A stretch of 64,000 nucleotides of DNA from Tubulanus polymorphus (lineage: Eukaryota; Nemertea; Palaeonemertea; Tubulaniformes; Tubulanidae). The position numbers were made by a program, and so were the translations under genes. The notes below the pieces were generated by a model. It saw only the letters and a program-made list of their open reading frames with translations, was not told where the DNA came from and did no database searches. The stretch is taken from assembly GCF_964204645.1 (NCBI RefSeq), contig NC_134031.1:5315001-5379000 (forward strand), read 5' to 3'. This document shows positions 11,590 to 37,532 of this stretch, one piece after another (positions within the stretch are counted from its first letter, which is position 1; each line of letters starts with the position of its first letter).

Positions 11590-12002
11590 AAGACTGTGCA
11601 GCCATTTGTGCAGCGAGGCGAGTACCCAATCGAATTATCAATTTTACCATAGGCTTTATCAACTCAATAATGGCTACGTAAAGTTCCAATTTTCAAATGT
11701 TTGCGCGCTCGGTCTACTGAGGTAGGGGCCAGTGGCAGTTGACTCGCCATCACATTCTCGAATGCCTCATACTCATTATTTCATTATTCGGATGAGAATC
11801 AAGACAATTATCGCCTATTTCATTCAACACCATTAAATTATTCTATTATTCACACCATTAAATCCATATAGTTACCCATTCATAGAAACGTAATCTAATC
11901 TACTGGTGTACTGTAAAATACGAAGTACGAACAACTTGTTTCGATAAGAGGATTTTCCGAATGGATATCATCGGTTCAAATAATATAATAATATATATAT
12001 AT

Positions 12003-12014
12003 ATATATATATAT
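12003..12014. repeat. (TA)n microsatellite region
   Basis: A run of alternating AT of about 28 bases surrounds this point (roughly 11987-12015). Similar runs occur at about 13376-13398 and 13565-13612. Confidence 0.7.
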
Positions 12015-12361
12015 AGCGAGCTGAACGCCCGTTATTTCATATACATATATGTTAAAAGATCACAGATTATGATTGGACATTAATATAGTTGATAATAAGC
12101 GAAAAATACACAACATCACCTCCATTGACCACATATACATGCGTTTAATACTTTACTTCTACAAGAGTACTACACGATCTAACGACGGTAAGGCTCCTTT
12201 TTTCTGCGTCGAAATGTATTCGCTCGGCGTTTACGAAATTTTTACTCGGTATTCAAACGATTTGGCAAAATTTACGAAGTCTAGTTATATACATCGTACT
12301 TAGAGAGTTCGCCATTACCAGTTCGGTACTAGAATATATCTAGGGTAAGTCTCAATTTTAA

Positions 12362-12609
12362 CCCTTTCAGTGCTCGAGATTATTTGAAAATTTTGAAAAA
12401 TTTCACCCTAGTATGTTGAATAACCTGAATACCACCATAGTGTGTCTACACTGCGGTGCAGTGTATTGTTGGTTACTATTATTTCACTATGTTTGACAGG
12501 TGTTGCCATAATCGCACCAATACACCGCACTATACACCGCAGTGCAGTGTACTAGCAAAATCCCTCACAGATTTATACACCGCACTGCGGTGTAGATGCA
12601 CTGAAAGGG
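12362..12609 (+). mobile_element. TTAA-flanked MITE, copy 1 (piggyBac-like target site)
   Basis: The element begins CCCTTTCAGTGC and ends GCACTGAAAGGG, flanked on both sides by TTAA (12358-12361 and 12610-12613). That is the target duplication typical of piggyBac-type transposons. The right half carries palindromic words such as ACACCGCACTGCGGTGT. There is no transposase. Open frames running through the right half here and in the 55.8 kb copy translate to similar peptides (LAKS.TD.YTALRCR), which is a by-product of the shared repeat and not a gene. Confidence 0.85.
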
Positions 12610-12933
12610 TTAACAGGGAGGTAGCCCAGAATAAGGCAGAGTCTCCTACATTTGCAGATGACTCAATTGACCTTACGTCATTAAGGTTTGACCGTACAAC
12701 GACTGCGGCTGGACAGTGAATTCTTGATTGGACGTAAATATTTCGCCGAACTGACCTGATGGCGATTCGGAAAATCGAGTCTTTCCAAGAAAGTCTTGAG
12801 AAAGAAGTGCACAGTATTTAGATTAACACCAAACAGATTTACTTTTGTACCTACTATTCATCGACAAATCTCAGTATCGTAAAGTTCTCATCAGTACATT
12901 AACAATTTTGACGATACATACAGAAAACCCAGC

Positions 12934-13032
12934 GGCCGGTTTTTCATAGACAGGTATTTTCTTTATCCCGGGGGCTAACTCAATTCATTCTCAATTGAGT
13001 TAACCCCTAGGTTAAAGATAATACCAGCACCC
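12934..13032. mobile_element. Near-palindromic foldback MITE, copy 1
   Basis: The arm words GACAGGTATT, CCCGGGGGCTAACTCAATT and their inverses (AATTGAGTTAACCCC, GTTAAAGATAATACC) form an almost complete hairpin. The same palindrome recurs at 19472-19584. A second, smaller inverted pair follows directly (CCAGTTTCACAAAAA near 13031 and TTTTTGTGAAACCGG near 13082). No coding potential. Confidence 0.75.
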
Positions 13033-13379
13033 AGTTTCACAAAAACGTTGCAGGCCTAAATCGATTTTTAGAATTAAACCTTTTTGTGAAACCGGGGCCA
13101 GTACATTAAACCGGCCCTGCTTCATTTGCACGATATCTAAACCGTGCCTGGACTCTGAGAGGCATTTAGCATACAATAAATACTAATTTGTTACGTAAAA
13201 TGCCCGAATCATTGACGGTTTACTATGCAATTATCCGTTCAAAACGACCCTATCTGCAAATATCCCCTGTAGCCCCTTCAAATATCTTTGAAAATATTGA
13301 CGCCAACCGATACCGTACTTAAAATGACTTCACAGTTACACAATACGAATAGAATGTATACAAAATAATAAATAAATAT

Positions 13380-13612
13380 ATATATATATACATATATATG
13401 TCTTACGATGTGATGATATTGCTATATCGACCGGCTTTGAACAGAAATCAAGGCAGATACACGTTTAACGAGCGCGCGGTATTATCATCGACGAAGAGTT
13501 TCGACTTACTGTTTACGTTTCTTAAAACATTTATATCCGAATCAAGAATCAACAAGAATCTATTTACAGAGTACAATCATACATATATCTATATATATAT
13601 ATATATATTTAT
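13380..13612. repeat. TA/TATATC microsatellites
   Basis: Two simple-repeat tracts, about 13376-13398 (TA repeat) and about 13565-13612 (TATATATC-type). An open frame between them runs into the repeat and is not a gene. Confidence 0.6.
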
Positions 13613-14550
13613 ATCTATAGTAGATCTTATCTTGAATAAGTTAGAATTTTACACCTAGTTAGTTTTGAGTGAAACCGAGTCGGTTTGAATTTCAACAAGA
13701 CGCGTGCACGAGTACATTCCCTGTCCGTCAATTTCAACAATAATTCAACCTTCCCTCGTCGGAATGAGTTCGGAACTGAAAAGCACAGTAGTTCTAAATT
13801 CTATATTTTTACATATTTACAGATATTCATACCGGTCTTTCGAACATTTATGAACGAACGAACGCGCACGTTACGATATACCGTCGAGCATATTCAGAAT
13901 CAGAGCTATAACGACGCGGCTAACTCTTAACAATGCAGCCAGAACGCCTCCGATAATCACATAACACAGGAGAGAACGTTTAAACGTTTAAACCTTCCTA
14001 CTCCGATATATTCCTGTGACTTCGACTCATCGTTGCTCCGACTGCCACGGAATAATGTCTATCCGGCCCACGAGCTCCGAGGCAGGCACTGTCTAAATCT
14101 AATTTTGGAGTAAACATCAGTTTATTTTTATTTTGACTAATCTCCAATTTATCAGCTAACAGGCGAAACCGATCATCCGTACATTGGCGATATTTTCACT
14201 TTTTCTAACCGTATTGAGAGATAAAGTTTTTTCCTTACGACAACAACTTTAAAATGTACACGATGAAACTAATTTATATACACCACGACGTTTACACTGG
14301 CAAGCGAGGCTCTGATATTCTAGGCGGGCGATGATGATATCATAATAGTTAAAGCTTTCGACTAATTCTTCTTCGAACAGAAGAATTCAGATCTTGTAAT
14401 AAAACGGCGCGATATTAAGACTGAAGTCGATAACAAACCGAAGATAGACGCGATATATAATTTCTTTTCTCTAAATGCTATTAACATCGAGATTTCCTGA
14501 AATGATAGATTGAGAAAAATATTTTCAGTTTCAACGAAGCGTTTGAACAT

Positions 14551-14953
14551 ACAGTAAACTCTGCCTAAAGTGCAACAGTTGGGCACCATTTTTCTACCAA
14601 ATTAGGTTTGAAGAAAAGCAAAAATCAATGGATGAAAATAGGGAATTATTGAGCCTAATGGCGTCCGAACAGCTTTATTAATTTCTTTTGATCAGACCGT
14701 AGCGAATCTTTGAGGGTTTGCTTCCTTACATGATGTACCAGACATACTACGGCCAATTTAGGTCATGAGTGTACAGAAGTAGTAACATAGGGCCTAATAA
14801 TTCACCAACAGGGATAGAAGATCGATGGTATTGTCTAAAACAGTGTTGTAGGCGAAGAGCCATCATGATTTATCAGTTAAGGTGAAAATTAACAGAAATG
14901 ATGTCACAATTGTACGGCATTACTGAATAGAGCGATTGGGCTGAGTCTACTGT
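14551..14953. mobile_element. TIR element, mariner-like ends, copy 1
   Basis: Ends are ACAGTAAACTCTGCC at the left and GGCTGAGTCTACTGT at the right, inverted with respect to each other. The same end words occur at 25294-25431. CAGTAGACTC-type termini are reminiscent of Tc1/mariner or pogo-like MITEs (inference). It lies just beyond the WDR47 stop codon, so it is probably inside the 3' UTR of that gene. Confidence 0.6.
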
Positions 14954-14991
14954 ATTTTTTGATGCAACGTAAACCGTGTACACTAACCTAT

Positions 14992-29436
<14,445 letters not shown>

Positions 29437-29570
29437 CTTGATTGTTTAATTCGAGAAGGCGGAAAAACGCTTCGTCACCTTCTGCAAATGTTGGAAGATA
29501 AAGATTTCATTGATTATGTTGAAAAACATGTAGACCCAGTGAAAAATATCGATTTTTCGCAAAGCCCCCC

Positions 29571-29682
29571 AGGACCCAGTTCCACAGTTGTGAGTTAGAG
29601 TTAACTCTGAGTTAAAATTAGTTCATTTTGAATGAGTTAACTCTGAGTCAAATCTTAACTCAGAACTGTGGAACTGGACCCA
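29571..29682. mobile_element. Foldback MITE near the WDR47 start
   Basis: Arms AGGACCCAGTTCCACAGTT and AACTGTGGAACTGGACCCAG are inverted, with an inner pair GAGTTAACTCTGAGTT. It lies about 135 bases upstream of the WDR47 ATG, within its promoter or 5' UTR, and could fold in a transcript leader. Confidence 0.75.
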
Positions 29683-31049
29683 GAACTCTATTGGATACAG
29701 CTAACTTGTCTCGTCTTGTAGCGTTCTTTACTATCATTGTATAATTGTGTCATCTTTTATCTAGGTCTTGCTAGAGAAAATAAAATTCTCTACTTCGAAA
29801 AGCTTTTTACATCAACTAGGGCTAACTATGCTCTACGATCATAACTAAACCCCGGGATACTGGCTTGTCTTTGGTCTAAGGATATCTCTCATGTAGCCAA
29901 AGATATTCTGTTGAAATTCTACACAATATTGTGATCTATCATCACTATAAGCCTAGCCCCACTATTCACTTGAATTTCTTCTTAAGTGAAAATACAAATT
30001 ATAACGATGTCCATGATCAAGGTTTCATTTGCAGTTGGAATCCCAGCATAGGGCTTGGTGTTAGATTACAACACGGCGTTAGGTTACTGGTAGGTTAGGA
30101 TTTAGTTTAATTAGAGTTACGATCCAGGTAAGACAAACGTTGTGGGGTCAAAATTTGTAAAAATGGTTATAGTGCTTTAATGAACCATGTACCACACCAG
30201 CCCAGATCACTTAATCATATTGGCAAACAGAGATGGGACACTTCGATTAAAAACACGATTAGGTGTGGTGTGAATAGAATGTGTCACTGTCTGTCAGTCG
30301 GTAGTGTGGTGTGTCACGATTCAATCCTGCTGTTTTTGCCACCCTATTTAGTTACACCCATAACTTATTTGCCAAACAGATTTTTAGTGAAACGTCCACA
30401 ATTATGAACGAATCTAATGGACACGATTACAGTTTGAGACAAAAATCACTCAGCTTGGACCTACCTAGAAATTAAATCTAGATTTTGAGAATAATTTCGT
30501 TCACTTTCTGTTCCATTCACTATTCGGTCGCCATGTTGAATAAATCGAATACACTACAATACGGCCGTGGACTGAGGTAAATAATCTTTCGCCAGCCGGC
30601 CGTATATAAATGTCATAATGGCTTAGATATATGCGTAGACCCCTCCTTGAGCTCAAGGAACATTTTCGGACTTAACGTTATTTTCTCGTTATTATTGTTG
30701 GATTTTCTAATGGCCACAACACGGGTCGGAGAAATAAATCTACGCCGGGATGGCCTGGAACAAATAAAATTATCTTATCTTATGATACTTAAGGGCCCAA
30801 TCATTCACGAAAAAAATCATTAGTTGTTTGGTTATTGTTACCAAGGAAGGAATCCTTTTGCTCCACAGGGGCTGATGGTTTTAGACGTGATTAGTGTGGG
30901 ATTCTCACACTCTTAGCCAACTAGTGGACAGGGCACTGATTACAATTCATTTCAGCAAAGTGGAATGAAAAATTATTGGATATTGGGCAGCACACACTAA
31001 TTGAAAAGGAACAAAATTTAAACGTGTTAATTGAATTCTATATTCATTA
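29683..31049. other. Intergenic between WDR47 and the aprataxin-like gene
   Basis: Holds the presumed WDR47 promoter on the left and the 3' flank of the aprataxin-like gene on the right. I see no further gene. A minus-strand AATAAA (31055-31050) lies 134 bases past the aprataxin stop codon and is a plausible polyadenylation signal. Confidence 0.4.
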
Positions 31050-31188
31050 TTTATTTACAGACATAAATTTCAGTTACAAAAATATCTATCTTAATAGCCA
31101 TATTTATCTTAATAAATGCACCAAAAACAGAAATTTGACACTGTTTCTGCTTAACATTACATGTTTTGTCACTCCAGTACTGCACCTA

Positions 31189-32769
31189 TCACTTGTTGAT
31201 ATGAGTTACAATGTGAGATTTTAATGTTGGCATATTTTTCATTTCTTTGCGACATTTATGGCACCTGAAAATAACATAGAGCTCATTTTCAATCAAACAA
31301 AATAGTTCCTGGATCAAAAATTGGTAGAATGACGATAACGCGTTTTGGGTGTCTCAGAGGTGCTGCCAGGGATGGATCCTAAGCGGCCGCCCCTCCTATT
31401 TTTGCAAGGATAACATTTTCACAACTTGGCTTAAGAAAGTTACACACACACTGTAAATTATTGCCAGTCATTTTTTTGCAAAATTTTCTTGGGAGCCCCA
31501 AAACCCGCTTAAGGACTTTGCGCACCATGTACCAAGTACGTGTATACAGCCAGGCCTCGGATTTTCTGGCCCTCCTCCAATTAGAAATTCCTTGATCCAT
31601 ACCTGGGTACTCCAGATGCAGATTTATACCAGCATAGTTCAAAACTGCAAGATACTGAAACTGGAATTTTACCTTAAAGGTTCTTTGAGGAGTTTTTCCT
31701 GAGTGCTTGTATCAACTGTCACTTTTCCATCAGTTTCTATCATTTTCATTACAGCTTAAAAAGAAAAATATTATACATCAAACTAAAAATAATTACCTAA
31801 TATCATACAGTGGAACCTCATAAACAAAAAGTTCTGTAAATACGAAAGATGTCCGGTTTTCGGTACCTTCTGAATCTAAGAAATAGTCAGTTGTAAATGA
31901 ATTCCAATGTTTTTTCGTTTTCAAACATGGCGAATCGAAGTCTTTGCTGATTACATGTAAATGAACATGGCTGCAAAGATAGAAACATATAATATGACTT
32001 TTTGATGGAATAGAAATGCAATCAAATCTCAATTTTCCATCTTGTCTTTTCACACAATTCCTGATACACTCCCCAAGTTTCTCCTGTACAAACTTTTAGC
32101 TAATTTGCTTGCTCTAAAATGCATACCTCATACTTGGAATTGCGTGATAACCAATTTGAAAATCAGCCTCAGGATCTGTTCTACAAGGCAAAAACTCATT
32201 TTTTGGTATAGATTGTCGATATATCGTTCATGGCTAATATTAGTTATTCTCCAATTTTTGCAGATATGAACGTAACACATACCCCTACCTATCGATCAAA
32301 GCTTTGGCTTCTTTATGCATATGTTTTAACAGTTTCAGATGTTCAGATTTCAGGCTCTTTAAGTTCGCAATACTCATTCTTGGCATCACAAGAAAATGGT
32401 ATTTAGCCTGTAAAAAATAAGAAAAACATTTTATGAACTTTTATTTCTTTTCAGTAAAATCGTTTCAGATGAATATTGCAGTATCAGCAAAATTTCCATT
32501 AGCTTTTCAAAGTTAAAATAATCAATTCTAATTATTAATGACATGAAGAATTTTTTTTTGTTTATCAAAAATTAAAATACTAAATCTAACAACAAAACAA
32601 CCTTCGGGTATTTATCTTTAATTATAACTATTTGTTCGTCTTCTGAAACTACCAATTCCGGGTCATTCATCGAAGCCAGCAAACCTTGTGACCAATGTCC
32701 CGGAGCTTTCTTCGCAGCTGGAGCACGGCTGTCGTTTCCAGTCGCTTTCCTTTTATTTTCGTTGGCCAT
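31189..32769 (-). CDS. APTX: Aprataxin-like HIT and zinc-finger protein, no FHA domain, six exons
   Basis: Aprataxin removes AMP left on DNA 5' ends by abortive ligation. Exons (minus): 32769-32602, 32407-32289, 32180-32127, 31970-31867, 31754-31673, 31264-31189. All are GT-AG with agreeing phases, giving 200 residues. A basic, probably nuclear-targeting N-terminus (NENKRKA, PAAKKA) leads straight into [11 protein letters not shown], then [32 protein letters not shown], and the HIT triad HVHLHV at 115-120, followed by [16 protein letters not shown]. The C-terminal C2H2-like finger is C177-x2-C180 with H193 and H197. The human full-length protein also has an N-terminal FHA domain that binds XRCC1/XRCC4; here the first exon has no room for it. 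The first ATG in frame is at 32769. Confidence 0.93.
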
Positions 32770-33475
32770 TGATGCTGTCACAATAATGTTTTAGTCTGGT
32801 ATACGTCGGTAGTTAGTGTGTCCACTCCAAACTTGCCGAGAAACACTTGCAACGAGTACAATATATGGGAATTTACTTTGTAGAAACTAGATCCTTTAAG
32901 ACCTGACGTAACCTCAAAACGAAATCCTTGGTGGATTAAGCTTTTAATTGGGAAGAAACTACAAATTATGGAAAGTGGTCCTGTAGCTGACAATCTTTCA
33001 AATACAGTTTTGTATTGAATTGTCAGTCCGCTTCGGTTATCCGCTAAGTCTGGTTATCCAAGTTGTTGAATTGAATTGTCAAATTCGGGATTCGAACTCG
33101 ATTTAACTGAAACAGATCTTTGCCGACTGGGATTTATAACCAACCTGGTCAACGCGGAAGTAATGAATTCGTCTTCTGTCAAAAAACTTGTAACTTATGT
33201 CAATTTCACGGTTGCTTTAGCCGTTGGAATCAACCCGTGGATTTAACTCCATTATGGTCTTCGATACTTAACCTATTGTTGGCGTTGCATGTTTATTTCG
33301 AATGTTTGAACGCAGGAGATGTCAGTAGATAACTACCTACCATTTAATTACCAAACATGATGGTAAGTTAAAAATCAGTCGTCACGACAATACGTCGTAA
33401 ATTCAATTAATAGTTATAGTTCACTAGTATTTTCTGTACCGACGTCGACGAGACCTGACGATCAATTTGGTGCGA
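32770..33475. other. Upstream flank of the aprataxin-like gene
   Basis: Probable promoter region. Contains TTATCCGCTAAGTCTGGTTATCC near 33037 and a B box-like GAGTTCGAATCC on the minus strand near 33090 without a matching A box. No gene recognised. Confidence 0.3.
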
Positions 33476-33478
33476 TTA

Positions 33479-33665
33479 AAGAATAGGGGACTATAGCAAT
33501 ATATATGTAGTGATAGTAATCAATTAAGTAATAATAAATATTAGTAATTGATAATGATGATATATAATGATAGTAATGTATATAGTAATTAATGATGATT
33601 AGGGAACTAAACCTAAACCTAACCCTAAACCTAACCCTAATCCTAACCACTAGTCCCCTATTCTT
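33479..33665. repeat. Inverted-repeat element containing telomere-like repeats
   Basis: Arms AAGAATAGGGGACTAT (33479-33494) and CTAGTCCCCTATTCTT (33650-33665) are inverted. Between them lie an AT-rich stretch of ATGATAATA-like words and, at 33607-33649, a run of CCTAAA/CCTAAC hexamers. The open frame through it is repeat-driven and not a gene. Confidence 0.65.
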
Positions 33666-33889
33666 GAATCTTACCATCAATTTTCCGAAGGCAGTTCAGC
33701 CTGGTAAGAGAGTATTGATTTGGAAGTTTTTGAACAGGTCTACCTAACCTACTGAGGAGTGAAAATGAGCAGAGGGTTAGGCCTAAGTCAAGAAGATAGT
33801 TATACATATTTAATTCCCATAATTAATAAACGGAATGCGATAGCTCCGGTTACGGAGGACAGTTTGTGCATGCGCAATAGAGTAAAATT

Positions 33890-33964
33890 CTGACTTTTAA
33901 TATTGGGATTCGAACCCAAACCAAGAAGTAGTGTAGAGCACTTTACCTACTGCGCCACGGCACA
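33890..33964 (-). repeat. tRNA-like SINE head or pseudo-tRNA
   Basis: The minus strand has a good A box (TGGCGCAGTAGG) and a perfect B box (GGTTCGAATCC) at tRNA spacing. The would-be acceptor strands (GTGCCGT and AATATTA) do not pair, so it is not a working tRNA. The sequence GTGCCGTGGC also heads the tRNA-like units at 59.8 and 60.0 kb, hinting at one SINE lineage. Confidence 0.6.
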
Positions 33965-34552
33965 TGACTGACTGGAGGTTGGGTGAATTAATTTATATAA
34001 AGCCTCACCTTACCCTAACCCTATTCCTTCACCCATGCGCGTACGTAGATATAGTGCTAATTCCCCCGTAACTGGAGCCAGTTTGTATTTAATTAGGGGC
34101 CTTTTGTACTGGAGGAATATCATGGGGAAAAGGATAACAATTTTTTTATTGATTCGAATGCTACTGCTTCTTATTTCAACTACTGAACGAATGTAGCCTA
34201 CTTTGTACAGAATCTTCTCTCCCACCTCCCAGGTACAAACAAGTGTGCCTTCTATCAACAATGTTGTTAATCAAATCTGCAATAATTAATCAGATAATTA
34301 ATTTCATGTTGGAGTAATAACTATTCCTATTAATGCGACATCTTTCAGGATAGGTATGAGTCACTCTTGTCTCTTCTCTACATACTGTGATTATTTGACC
34401 ATAGTATTTTGCTGATGGATTTATAAGTACAGCTCTTGAGTCATTGATGCTTACATTACTCAATAATGTAATTTCCCTGAGAACGACAAGGATATTCCCA
34501 AAAGCCTGAACCAAATATAGCTAAGAGGACAACAGAGGTAAACAATCAAGAA

Positions 34553-34975
34553 ACGACTGATCTGTAGGGAACCTGATGGAATGGCTGATCTGTAAGGACC
34601 CTGATGGAATGACTGGACCCTGATGGAATGACTGGACCCTGATGGAATGACCGATCTCTAGGGACCCTGATGGAATGACCAATCTGTAAGGACCCTCATG
34701 GAATGACTGGACTCTGATGGATGGACTGACCGATCTCTAGGGACCCTATCTGTAAGGACCCTGATGGAATGACCGTTCTCTAGGGACCCAGATTGAATGA
34801 CCGATCTCTAGGGACCCTATCTGTAAGGACCCTGATCGAATGACTGGACCTTGATTGAATGACTGATCTCTAGGGATCCTGATTGAATGACCGATCTCTA
34901 AGGACCCTGATCGAATGACTGGACTCTGATGGAATGACCGATCTCAAGGAACCCTGATTGAATAACCAAATAGGA
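34553..34975. repeat. 28-bp minisatellite
   Basis: Tandem array, about 15 imperfect units close to GACCGATCTCTAGGGACCC followed by TGATGGAAT, with some half-units (GACTGGACCCTGATGGAAT). No coding potential. Confidence 0.85.
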
Positions 34976-35784
34976 ATTAAGCTAAACATTTTAGTTAGAT
35001 ATTTTCATCAAGCTGAAACCTGATTTCTTTTTTTAATTATGATAAAATGATTGATTTCATTCATGGCAATCGATTCCGCGTAATACACCTATTGATGGGG
35101 TTCAGCAGTTCAGTGATATATGTGATCCAGCCTCCATTGACAGCAGCCCAACCTGCCTACATCGCTACTCTACGTTTATTGTTAATGTCGCTCGCGCGTG
35201 CGCTGAGTGAGTGCAGACTCTGATTTGTAATTAACCATTCAGGATATCAGCTTATGTCGGTCTCATGATTGTAGTTGACTGTCAACAATTTATGAGCTAT
35301 TACCGCGCATGGATTCATTAATGAAAAATGCAATGCGACTCCGGCGGTGTCTTGTACAAAGGTATGCTCAAACGAAATACTTTTTCTCAAAAAAATTTTG
35401 CAGTACGGTAATTGATATATTATTTCGAATTATTACGCTGTAGTCCTCTCTCTTGGTTGTCTTGAATTCTGAAGCATTTATTGCATGATGTAATGAGGAT
35501 CGTGGAAACTGAATTTTTACAAAAAAAAGAAAAACTTCATCGGTTTGAACTGTTTAATATTTGTTGATTATCTGAATGAATGAATGAAAAAATAGTAGTT
35601 TTCTTCATTGGGCCTCTGAGTGAATATAGCTTAGAATGAACTTAATTAAAATTAAAAGTAACTACTTAAAAGAAATCGTACTCAGTATTGAACTTGAAAT
35701 ATTTTGATGTTCTACTTAAACTTGAATTCAGCTGCTATGCTTGTCATTGTTGGTTTGAATGATTATTCTGTTGTTCTTAAAAAG

Positions 35785-36012
35785 TGTAATGAGAGAAATC
35801 CTGCAATACATTCCGCCAAAAAAAAATTAAAAGTAGAAAATGGTATATATTTCGAGCACTGTTTTTTCGGCTAATAACTATTAGCCATCATCAGGCGTAC
35901 TAAGAACAAAATGAAATTAAAGGAATATTTATACGAGAATCAGACAAAAAGTCCAAGTGAGTAATTTTTCTTTTTTGGCTGAATCTATTGTTGGATTTCT
36001 CTCATTAATCAC
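35785..36012 (-). mobile_element. Foldback element with intact hammerhead-like core, family I
   Basis: Outer arms TAATGAGAGAAATCC (left) and GGATTTCTCTCATTA (right) plus inner AGCCAAAA-type words are inverted. On the minus strand the core is CTGATGA (35894-35888), a seven-base-pair stem II GGCTAAT/ATTAGCC (35886-35869) and GAAA (35868-35865). All invariant hammerhead core bases are present; stem III and the cleavage site are not clear. Lies upstream of the Sfi1-like gene. Penelope-like retroelements are known to carry type I hammerheads of this design; assignment to them is inference. Confidence 0.7.
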
Positions 36013-36242
36013 CTTACACGGATATATTGTGTATCTTCTCGACTCTCGTGTTTTAGGGCCTTTTAGAAACGATGTTTTCACCGCGTAGGATTCGCATCTT
36101 CGCTCGAAATCGTTCCCTCTTTTTCATTCCGTATCTGCAGTTACTATGGAAACTGGTTACAGATTTTCGCGTTATTTCCTGAGATTCGTGATTCATCTCA
36201 ATTAGTGGATTTTATAGTTGGGTGGGGCTGATATGTGAGGTA

Positions 36243-36245
<3 letters not shown>

Positions 36246-36276
<31 letters not shown>
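36246..36276. repeat. (TC)n microsatellite
   Basis: About 16 uninterrupted TC dinucleotides. Confidence 0.9.
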
Positions 36277-36277
<1 letters not shown>

Positions 36278-37532
36278 TGTATACTTCGATCTCTGGGTAG
36301 CTTCCTAATTAGCTCCTATTTTCCGCTCGCTACATGATCACCTGCTTTTCATGTAATTAGAAGTCGAATCTCCACAACTTCTATTGTAAATTCGGTTCAT
36401 TCGAAACTCCTCTTGGATCGTGCTTAACATTTATTGCAATTGCGATGAAATTTCTAATCTATCCATGCGTAATTACATATGTTGAAAATCTGCATGAAAA
36501 GTCTAGATTGAAAATATTGGTATTCATATAGATTTAAATGGACTATAATTTTGAATGTCTTACCAAAAGCTGTTCTTCAGTAGAAGCACGTATATTTAGA
36601 AGACAATAATTTTGAATGTTATGTCAATAAACTGTTCTGCGATAAATATTTTTTCTTCAGATCAGTTTAATATACTGGTTTTGACTTTTGGGCCTCATCA
36701 ATTCAGTTAATTCCTGAATCTATAAAACTGTAGTTGAATTATTTTTCATTATCTTGCTGTAAGGAACCTATTAATTTTTTGTGACCAATCGGAAAAGACA
36801 AAAGGGTGCTTTGTATGTAATGTACAGTAGTCGGTATGATTCTCGGAGAGGGCTGTAATATGAAACAATCAATAGATTCTGAGATCAGATCCATTCATTC
36901 TCCCTCTCCCCGATGGTGTAATCTCTGTGTTGCAGGCGGTGAACTCGGTGGATTATAACGGTTTATCAATATTCATATCTCGTCATAAAAGCGTGCACAT
37001 CTACGAGAAAAAATATTCCGTTCTATTTGGCGTTGTGAGGATTCCACAGTCATTAGATTCTCCGGTCTAATTTTGACTTCAGATTTGGTTCTAGTTTCAA
37101 GCTTTCAAACGATATCTAGGCCTATAGGGGATGATGGTTGTGCTGGAATAGTAGAATCTTTTTGAATCGAAGTAGATAATTGGAAATTTCAGTTCTGATT
37201 TGTATAAACAATATTCCAACCAGCCTGAAGCGGCGAGTGACTGATTGAGGTTAATTCTGTTATTTGATTTCCGATTTTTAAGTCAAATCCCTCGTTTTGC
37301 TCCCAGCAGTTTGTATTAAAGGACACCAAATCAAAATGAATCAGATCAAATCTACCATTGAAACAAACAACAGGGTCAATCCCTATTCTAAGATCAGAAT
37401 ACTAGATTTTCCAAAAGATGACTACTACAACACTTCTTAAATCCTGGATCCTGGGGTAATTTTCGTTCTCAAACGAATTAAAGTCAAGCGCTTAACAGGG
37501 ACCATATATGCTCGAGTATTGTGTTACTAAAC

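Noticed and set aside
12456-12719. Open frame of 87 codons resembling the one at 55992-56288
   Set aside because: The shared peptide comes from the palindromic right half of the TTAA MITE present at both places; it is a repeat by-product, not a conserved gene.
33890-33964. Functional tRNA gene on the minus strand
   Set aside because: A and B boxes are good, but acceptor and anticodon arms do not pair; read as a SINE head.
35309-35361. ATG exon (MDSLMKNAMRLRRCLVQ) as first exon of the Sfi1-like gene
   Set aside because: The start context and GTATGC donor are plausible, but it leaves phase 2 and does not fit the phase 0 acceptors at 36936 or 38014.
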